64,000 nt of DNA from Pseudomonas abietaniphila. GTDB taxonomy: Bacteria > Pseudomonadota > Gammaproteobacteria > Pseudomonadales > Pseudomonadaceae. The stretch covers positions 1-64,000 of the forward strand of contig NZ_FNCO01000002.1 in NCBI RefSeq assembly GCF_900100795.1, given 5' to 3'. Both the position numbers and the translations under genes were made by a program. Of this stretch, positions 54,401-61,600 are shown piece by piece (position 1 is the stretch's first letter; each line of letters starts with the position of its first letter). The notes under the pieces were generated by a model. The model ran no database searches. It worked only from the letters and a program-made list of their open reading frames with translations, and had not been told where the DNA came from.

Positions 54401-57400
54401 GCGGCGGCTCGATCGAAACCATCGCCTTGTCGCCCCTCGGTGGCGATGCCGACCAGACGGTCAAATTCAACAACAACCGCGTGTCGATCATCAGCGAGAC
54501 CCGCGGCGGCTTCGTCCAGCGCCAGAAGGTCGAGGTGCTCGGGCGTATCGCGGTGTTCTGGCACCGCGCCAAGCATGTGGTGGTGTACGAACGCACGGTC
54601 AACCCTTCGGCGCAGTTCACCCCGGAAGGCGGGTTGGGAACCCGGACCCGCCGGCCGGTGCTGCGCAAGATCAGCGAATACATTGAGATCCTCGAGCCAG
54701 AGCGGCAGTATCCGGACATGCCCACTGCCGCCGCGCACACCAGCAGCTTCCTGCGGGCATTGCGCTTCAACAAGCGGATCATTCCGGTGGACAGCTTCTG
54801 GGCCGAGGACGTGGGCACCAGTGGCTGGATCGTCCCGCTGTGGAACCGCCATGCCGCCAGGCAGCGGCCCCAGGTCTATGCGATGCCTGACATCGCTTTC
54901 GTCACCGCCGCCGAAGGCGATGGAGACAATCCCCTGGCTGCCCAGGAGTGCCTCAATCCCGACAACCTGTACTTCTTTGCCGATACCACCCCGGAGCAGA
55001 CCGACGATACCAACGCCTGGGCCGTGCGTCGGGGCATCGACTACGCCGACCTGCCTCCGCCACGGAACGATGACGCCACGATCAAGGTGCCGACAGGCTT
55101 TGCCCGATTCACCTGGCGTCTGGCACCGGCGACGCAACGCACCACGATCAATGCCGGACGGGCCGACAAACCGGTGTATGTCGGACTGGAAACACTGACC
55201 TTCATGCGTGCCGGGCGGCAGGAAAGCCCACTGAACCTGCCGGAGAACGCTACGCGGATACTGCTGGATAAGCTGCCCACCGCCCTGAAGCAAGGCGACC
55301 TTACCCAGGAATTGTTCGAAGGGGTGCTGAGTAAGGGGAGAGTGGTTACGGGGCCGTTGAGGGAGTTGTCCAGCTGCCTGGCGAACGTTGGCGATCTGCC
55401 GGCGAAACGTCCGACGGATGCTGCGGAACGGGACGCCCTGAAGGCGCGCCTGGTTGCGCTGGGTGCTGCGGCAACACAGGATGCCATCGCCCAAAGTGGC
55501 ATTGAGCAGCACTTCGATAAACTGAAAACCGGTTGCGACAAAGTCTTCAAGGCTCTTGACTCGCAATTCGTACAACTGGACGGTTCGGTACCTTCGCCCT
55601 GCGCCGCCTTGCAGCAGAACCTCGGCAGCGCAATCACAGCCAGGCGCATGGCCATGGTTCAGGAACTGGATGCCTGGCGGCAGGAACAGATTCAGATGCT
55701 GTCCCAGGCGTTACCCGGCGAGTTCGCCCTCCGTAGCGACTTTGACTTGTACCTGCAAAGTGAACTGAAAAAGCTGCTGCTGCCCCTGTTCGAGTCGACC
55801 ACGGCAGAACTGGGCAAGTTGCGGCGCGGTATCGAAATCACCCGTCTCACCGTGAACGGGGCAATAGCTGCCGGGCATGACGGGTTTGACCGGGCACGCG
55901 CCGAACTCGATGCCCTGAGTAAGACCATCGACCAGGCCAAACCTTGGTCAGCCAGCCGAGGGCAAGACCTGGAGCAACAGATCGCTTGTGCGCTGACGCG
56001 CACAAGCGAGGTGCTTCGGGGAGAACTCAACAGTGCCCGGCAGCGTCTGTCCGTGGAGCTCGACGACTTTGCCCAGCGTATCGGGGCGGTCGCTACCCGG
56101 ATGATCGAACAGGCTCTCAAGGGGGCAATGCAACTGCAATTGTTGGCCCGGTTCCTGGCTAGCGTGAAAAGCGTTTTGCCTGACGCAGCCGTCGTGACGG
56201 CATACGTGGCGAACGTCGAAAACGTACTGCTGAAAATCGAGACGACGCCCGAGCGGGTCGAGGCGCTCAAACCGGTCCGCAGCGCATTGAAGTCGATTGG
56301 CGAAGGGTTGGACAACGCTGTAAAGGTTTTCGAGGAGCTCGCCAGGAAGCTTGCCAAGGAAGCTTCTGTGTCGGGCAAACTGCTCTCGCAAGAGACAGTG
56401 GCAATCGCCGGCCAACTGGTGGATGCGCGGGAGCGTCTGAAAACGGGGGCGAACACCCTGAGCGACGATCTGAAGAAGGCGGTTTCCGACGTCGGCGATG
56501 ATTTGCTCCAGGCGTTCGACACGGCGCTGACCTCGGTGTCGATTTCCGTTCCGGCCGAGGTCGAGAAATTGCTTTCGGTATTTCCGCAGGCAGAGAAGTG
56601 GGCCGACCATCTGTTCGAGCAGGCCAGGATTTCCCTTGATGACGCCGAGCAATGGCTTACAGGCCAGACCAGGCCGTTGAATGAGGAGCTCGAAAAGGTT
56701 ATCGAGACAACCCTTGGAAAAGTGAAGGAGGCGGAGAACGCTTTAGGCAGCAAAGTGCTGGTAGAGCAACTGGTCAAGGGCCTACTGGGTTTGCCGGCAG
56801 TCGTACTGGTTCTGGACCGGGTGGGGCCTCCGGTGTTCGACACTGCGCAAGCGATCGAGAATCGTCGTAAAGCGGCCATCGACCTAATTGACACTTGCAC
56901 CGACGAACTGATCAGCAGTCTAGACAACGCGGCGGCGTTGTTCGGGGGCGTCAATGATGCGGTCCAGGACGCTTGCCGAAACGTGGCTAGCGGAATCAGT
57001 GGGTTGCGGGATCGACTTGTCCAGGAAACTACAGTCACATTGCAGCCTCTTAAAGATCGCCTGGAAAAGGCAAAGACAGAACTGTTCGACAGCCTCGACG
57101 ACATGCTGGGTGATGACGAAAAGTACAAGACACTGCTGAATCAGGTCGAGACCTTCGGCCACGACGTCCGCGGCCTGTGCAACGACCTCGCCGCAACCCG
57201 CAACCTGGTCGAAGGCTACGGCGACCGAGTGATCGACGCCGTCGGCCGCCTGGGTGAGGGCGGCCTGCTGGCTGTCCCCAACAACATCCTGCGGGCCATG
57301 GCGGCCTTTGGCTCCACGCCTGAATTGCCCTACCTGGATTTCTCGCGCCTGAACTCATCGTACTTCTTCGGCTGGGTCGAGGATCGGGTGGACATGCCGC

Positions 57401-58692
57401 AGATCAATGCCTGGTTCGGTCGACTGGGGGATGATCTCAAGGCACTGGGCCTGGACATGCAGATCGACGGACTCGGTGAACGCCTGATCCCGGTCGACCT
57501 GTCGAAGCAGGACATCGGCAAGGTCCTGCAGAACCTGGCTGGGCTCGACCTGCGCAAACTCCTGCCCGGATACATGCTACCGGCCGCGGCCAAGGATGCC
57601 ATCCGCGTCACCCATGAGTTCGACAAGAAGAACCTGCGAGCCTGGGTCCAGGTCGATGTCGACCTGCCATTGCCTGAGCGTCGCTCTCTGTTCAGCGTCG
57701 GGCCGGTGACTCTGGACCTGCTCAACACGAAGATCTCTGCGGTTGTACGCCTGGAGGCCTCGAAGGACAGCGCCGAAGTCGAGCAAAGCGGCACTGCGAC
57801 GCTGTTGACCGACTTCGATGCAGTGGTGGCCGGTACATCCATGGTCACGCTGAGCCAAGTGGCCGTGCGTTTCGACAAGAGCAGCGGCCTCAAGGTCGAT
57901 TTCGACCCGCGCCAGATCCGTCTCAATCCAAGCTTCCAGTTCATTCAGAACACCTTCCAGTCGATCTTTGGCGACGAGATCGGCGGGCTCAAGATCATCA
58001 AGGACAACGGCATTCCCGTCGGAGTGGAACACCTGTTCGCGCTGCCCCCGATGGGCATGATGTTCGGCACAAGCGGGGTGCAGAACATCCAGATCAGCAA
58101 CGCTTTCCGCCTGCTGGCGTTTCCCGATTTTCTCATCAGCAACAGCTTCGCCCTGGCCCGCGCCGACCTGCCGTTCCTGTTCTCGGTATTCATCATCGGC
58201 GGCAGCGGCTGGCTCACCGTCGACCTGAACTACCGGCCGTTCAAGAACGAGCTGGCGGTAGTGGTGGACGCGGCGGCTGGCGGCTCGGGCTCGCTGGGGT
58301 TTTCCTTCTGCGGTGTGTCGGGGACGGTTTCGATTTCGCTCAACGTCGCGCTGACCTATCGCAAGTTGATCGGCCAGCCCGGCGGCGGGCTGACCGTATC
58401 GATGGTGGTGGTCATCGTCGGCGTGGTCGATGTACTTCGTATCGCCAGCGCCTACCTATCGGTGACCCTGCGCCTGAGTTACCAAGACAACGGCGATATC
58501 GATGCTACCGGGTCCTTCAGGGTGAGCATTCGGATTTCGCGATTCTTCACCGTGAGCGCTGGAGGGCAGGTGCGCTATCGCATGACCGGAGGGCGCAGGG
58601 AGGTTACGAGCAACAGTGAAAGCCAGGTGCGTTCCGAGAGCCTTGAGAAGGCCCGAAAACTGATTGATGGACAGGGGAGGCTGAAAGGATGA
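51415..58692 (+). CDS. Giant protein of unknown function, 2425 residues
   Basis: The ATG at 51415 has an excellent site ('agggaggtgg') six bases upstream; the frame is open to 51280 but without conserved character. No signal peptide is seen. Residues 1-1270 are beta-rich with many aromatic and charged turns ('GRFGFAWDTWPKTRNVESWV', 'YEERDQDRWNLLHKAM'). Residues about 1280-1960 are long amphipathic helices likely to form coiled coils ('LSVELDDFAQRIGAVATRMI', 'DDLKKAVSDVGDDLLQAFDT'). Residues about 2060-2425 are beta-rich again and end in Gly/Val/Ser-rich hydrophobic strands ('AAAGGSGSLGFSFCGVSGTV', 'TVSMVVVIVGVVDVLRIASA'). It matches no family I know and has no RHS, VRP, hemagglutinin or T6SS motif. 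Its TGA overlaps the next giant gene. GC content is core-like. Confidence 0.82.
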   Translation: MSDRFLAFRCFGTFSWPPLRSVKPEVPAAEGVVEIHYVLDAKKAAMVGCARWVPKDAWKPDLEFTDSLTNIQPVPKSSDAAKAVLKHAADKTLSWRFDQSGAVLAFEGVQVFEQYAVRKDQAGAFHQELDLRVPVVREHFPSGSTSHYKSRVLIGQDSNPLLRFDLALPLLSPQDDEQFKAERAFVAFSALYSPRVAVSSFTAIAQPLLVENMEFGRQDRSTGSVGENGISFSSLRPPSMKAIGRFGFAWDTWPKTRNVESWVEIRKPDYWPSAKSILGHLLPALGVRTPPDSASFDVRFEEGDIGPLLPALGIAIRSSGNGDRLGYRIEQRFALNSQLPSTDNDKVADIRVRSRLIELRAEGMDGTWLSFGKQLHITVVLTGTVTDVWSEKHEISVQASIGGITEYNAIDLGKVSGNFAPRTQGTGFLELIHASISSMNRARFSLHQLAPDQPQSSLPKLEVASPSGNGLMHFGLYARQRSGSLSDGRLELEKKPWIWSAMLSNPEDTSIFNDRVMAEKQTRIPLRVSWPSLHRQSISLGCYLAHETDVKGDDLRGICLKLVQIENLTGKVPLTASLGGLELVHDKPVFIESTSIRIRLRDDPGVSGTPAMLGIKVALTLAVARVDPLAVDVLRGDRSGRAQPLLYREPGATAGSGQYLLKCTEEIRGDRQWRLLANLDEDIESNSGAQKSLLIGEQPFTIQRFYSTPLEMLGGEDSATIASYDSDDRGWKFRQSTGLYHYVLPPQVIGESMDKPRRLELQDAKVETEFAANGFVRPIDADQDPTVTRSHRRAVEFRLTPAAHLWIQPADVERNYVLPEWAAGDLFNQRGELGLGCALTSLHGEFLYGLAFGVTPRLEQGTARRTRVAEIEALTGRPVPLYEERDQDRWNLLHKAMQTRPRRLELWADDPTQQMQFAPVRFSAGARFALRTTALHRAAVAALEAPVDADTVPGSPTQETPDLSPRLHPNGLSGGALWPIESANVLRLVLAQPRASGGSIETIALSPLGGDADQTVKFNNNRVSIISETRGGFVQRQKVEVLGRIAVFWHRAKHVVVYERTVNPSAQFTPEGGLGTRTRRPVLRKISEYIEILEPERQYPDMPTAAAHTSSFLRALRFNKRIIPVDSFWAEDVGTSGWIVPLWNRHAARQRPQVYAMPDIAFVTAAEGDGDNPLAAQECLNPDNLYFFADTTPEQTDDTNAWAVRRGIDYADLPPPRNDDATIKVPTGFARFTWRLAPATQRTTINAGRADKPVYVGLETLTFMRAGRQESPLNLPENATRILLDKLPTALKQGDLTQELFEGVLSKGRVVTGPLRELSSCLANVGDLPAKRPTDAAERDALKARLVALGAAATQDAIAQSGIEQHFDKLKTGCDKVFKALDSQFVQLDGSVPSPCAALQQNLGSAITARRMAMVQELDAWRQEQIQMLSQALPGEFALRSDFDLYLQSELKKLLLPLFESTTAELGKLRRGIEITRLTVNGAIAAGHDGFDRARAELDALSKTIDQAKPWSASRGQDLEQQIACALTRTSEVLRGELNSARQRLSVELDDFAQRIGAVATRMIEQALKGAMQLQLLARFLASVKSVLPDAAVVTAYVANVENVLLKIETTPERVEALKPVRSALKSIGEGLDNAVKVFEELARKLAKEASVSGKLLSQETVAIAGQLVDARERLKTGANTLSDDLKKAVSDVGDDLLQAFDTALTSVSISVPAEVEKLLSVFPQAEKWADHLFEQARISLDDAEQWLTGQTRPLNEELEKVIETTLGKVKEAENALGSKVLVEQLVKGLLGLPAVVLVLDRVGPPVFDTAQAIENRRKAAIDLIDTCTDELISSLDNAAALFGGVNDAVQDACRNVASGISGLRDRLVQETTVTLQPLKDRLEKAKTELFDSLDDMLGDDEKYKTLLNQVETFGHDVRGLCNDLAATRNLVEGYGDRVIDAVGRLGEGGLLAVPNNILRAMAAFGSTPELPYLDFSRLNSSYFFGWVEDRVDMPQINAWFGRLGDDLKALGLDMQIDGLGERLIPVDLSKQDIGKVLQNLAGLDLRKLLPGYMLPAAAKDAIRVTHEFDKKNLRAWVQVDVDLPLPERRSLFSVGPVTLDLLNTKISAVVRLEASKDSAEVEQSGTATLLTDFDAVVAGTSMVTLSQVAVRFDKSSGLKVDFDPRQIRLNPSFQFIQNTFQSIFGDEIGGLKIIKDNGIPVGVEHLFALPPMGMMFGTSGVQNIQISNAFRLLAFPDFLISNSFALARADLPFLFSVFIIGGSGWLTVDLNYRPFKNELAVVVDAAAGGSGSLGFSFCGVSGTVSISLNVALTYRKLIGQPGGGLTVSMVVVIVGVVDVLRIASAYLSVTLRLSYQDNGDIDATGSFRVSIRISRFFTVSAGGQVRYRMTGGRREVTSNSESQVRSESLEKARKLIDGQGRLKG

Positions 58693-61600
58693 AGCGGACC
58701 ATCATCTGCATGACCGAGGAAGAGCTCAAGGGATTCCAGGACGAACTACAACGCGGGTTTTCAGTTCGGCTCGCTTTTAAGGCCGAGACAGAGGAAGGAG
58801 AAACGGAGGAACAGGCCCGACAGGCGTACCAGGCGTTCTTCGATATGCTGAAGGGCGGAGGCTTGAAGTTTCGTGCCTATACCGTCGTTAACGGCCAGCC
58901 TCCCCAGGCGATTGCGGACCTTCAGCCATCCGGCGTGACCACGGCTCTTCTTGATGATTTCAGGCGCTGGTTCGAGAGCCACGCCCAAGCCGCAGCCAAC
59001 CTCAATGCGCCAGGCTTTTGGGCCCTGCGCAATCTGTATCTCAATGGCATCGATAACACCGCGAGTCTCGATGCCCATGCCGTGCTGGTGGGCGCATCCA
59101 GTTGGGTTGCTCCGGTCCCGCAGTGCCTGGGGCTCGCGTACGTCCTGCACATCGACTACGCAGGTAGTGAGGATGTGGTATTCCAGCCCCTTATCGATGA
59201 CGCTCTTTCACCTGGGGACACCGAAGGTCGGCTCGAGGCGGATGATGTGGAGTTTGCCTATGCATCGGGAATAGCGGATTTCTGTAGTTCTAACCGCGCT
59301 ATACGCCCGGCGATGGGTGACATGCTGATCGATCCGGAGACGGGTTTCGTTAACTTCGGAAAAGATGACTCTGAACAGGCTGCGTATCGAACGCTGACAA
59401 GGATCGAGCAGCGGGCGGGCTCGCTATTCACCGGTTTTTTTGCGGTCAGTGAGGTGCAGTGGAAGGATCAACCCTCGCTGGTGCAAAGGGTGCGTCGCGA
59501 GTCCTGGCGTGCCCTGGCCACACTGGCCACCAGTCTGGACACCCTGCTGCTGGCGCTGATGATGCCTCACGTTGGCCAAGTGGCGGACAGTCCACGGGAG
59601 GGGGGCTTACTCGGGCCTTTGCTTGATGTGCTGATCGAGCGCCTGAAAAAGGACGGCATGCCCGCCGACACCCCTCGCTCTGTGCTGCGCAAGGCCATCC
59701 GAGGAGGAATTCAGCAAAACCTGATATCGGTGGACATGAAAGCCTATATCGATGTGTTGCTGGACATCTGCCGGCCGCAAGGCGGACAGGGGACATCATC
59801 GTTTGCCGCTACTGACTCGATGCTGTATCGATTACTGCAGGCCTGCGTCCAACCGGCTGCGCAGAAATGGAAAGAACTGGAGGCACTCCCGCTTGAGAAG
59901 CTCAGCGCCGAATTGGCACCCCTGCAGGATGCGGTTCTCAGTGAAAACGGTTTCGAATCGACGGTGCTGCGCCTGTTGCACCAGATTCGCAAGACAGTTT
60001 CCGATAGTCTCAAGCAGTACGTCGATGGTGACCCGGAAAAGGCCCTGAAGGTTTACGATCAGGCAGTGCTGGATTTCGAAGGACTGCTGAACACAGGACT
60101 CAACGGCGCCGATGCCGCCCGTCAATCGGTAGGCAAGCTGATCTGTGACACGGTGCTGCATCAGTCGAAAGCGACTACCCAGACGCTGGAAAAAGCAGCC
60201 GAAGGGCTTGAGTTCTGGAATTGGCGGCTGGGCGGCCGTGGAACCGGGCCGAAGCCGGACGCCACACAATCAATGCTCGATTGTCTGGCGTTCATCCCCG
60301 CTCCCGAAGATTTTTTCACAGACCTCCCCAAGGGCCAGCCCACGGAACTTCCGGCAGATAAGGAGGCATTGGCGGCCCTGGCGTTGGTCAGCGAACATAT
60401 GCAGAGGACCGTGCAGCGAGAACTGTTCGTTCCGGCCAGTACCCGCTTTTCCCCTGACCTCGCTCCCGGTCCCCTGGCGATTCCGCTCACCGTTGACCCG
60501 GTGGTCGACGACTTGGAGCAGGACGAATTCTCCGCCGCCTTTTCCGGGATGGCGCTGGCCCTGCGACGAACTATTGATGGCCAGACTTATACGCCGTGGG
60601 CTTACGCCAACCTCGCCGATTTCCATCATCCGGCCAGCCCGTCACCCGCCGCACTGGCCGAAGCGATTACCGTACAGCCGGTCCCTACAACCATCAATGA
60701 TGGCCGTCGATCCTTGTTCCTGCACTATGACGGACTCCCACTGGCCTGCAGCGCTTTTGACGAAAGCCTGCCGGGTGCCGGCTTCGATCCCCTGGGCAAG
60801 GCGTTTTTTGGTACGGACTATCCGGCGACACTGCTAAATGGCTTCCAGCCTTTGCCAACGCTCGCCTACGGTGCGCGGTATGAGGTCTGCGCCCATGTCG
60901 TCGGGCGTAGTGGAAGCTTGCCGAGGGGCATGCAGGGTAGCGCCCCCTGGTTGCCCGCAGCGAAGATCGAGGTCGACGGTAAACCGAAACTGAGCCTGAC
61001 GTATTCGCGCCGCACTGCGATTGGTCGCACGACCATCAACGACAGTGAAACTGTCCAACGCCTCGGCGTGATCCCAGCAGGCCTGCAACCCTTGTCGGCG
61101 GACTATCCACGACTGGGCCTGCACAGCGATGCAAGTCTGCCGCTGGATCTGTTCCGCCAGGTGGATGGCAGCGGTGCGTTGCATTTCGATGCGGTTCAAC
61201 CGTCCAGAGAAATTTATCTGGAAGATTTCCGCTACTCGGGGCCGGACGGCGGCAAGTTGACGCTGAGTATTTACCATGGGGCCACCCTCCAAACAGTTCC
61301 GGCAGTGCCGGTCTCGGGTACATCAGCGAAGAAGGCACTGTCGATTGTGCTGGCGGGCAACACGTTCCAAATCGATTTCGAAGGTGAAAAAATCAGCATC
61401 GCGAAGGAGCCCGGAGTCGACTCGTTGTCGTTGCGCCTGGGTTTGACCTCACCAGGCTTGGCAACCGTCAGTTTCGCCGATCCTGCCGCGTCAGCAGAGC
61501 GAGCCACGGGGCAGGGACCCAACGTGGAGAACTTGCTCCTACTGGGGGCGTCATTCACGGGGCTCGCAGGCGGTGGATGGAGGGCTCCTTTTGGCAATCG

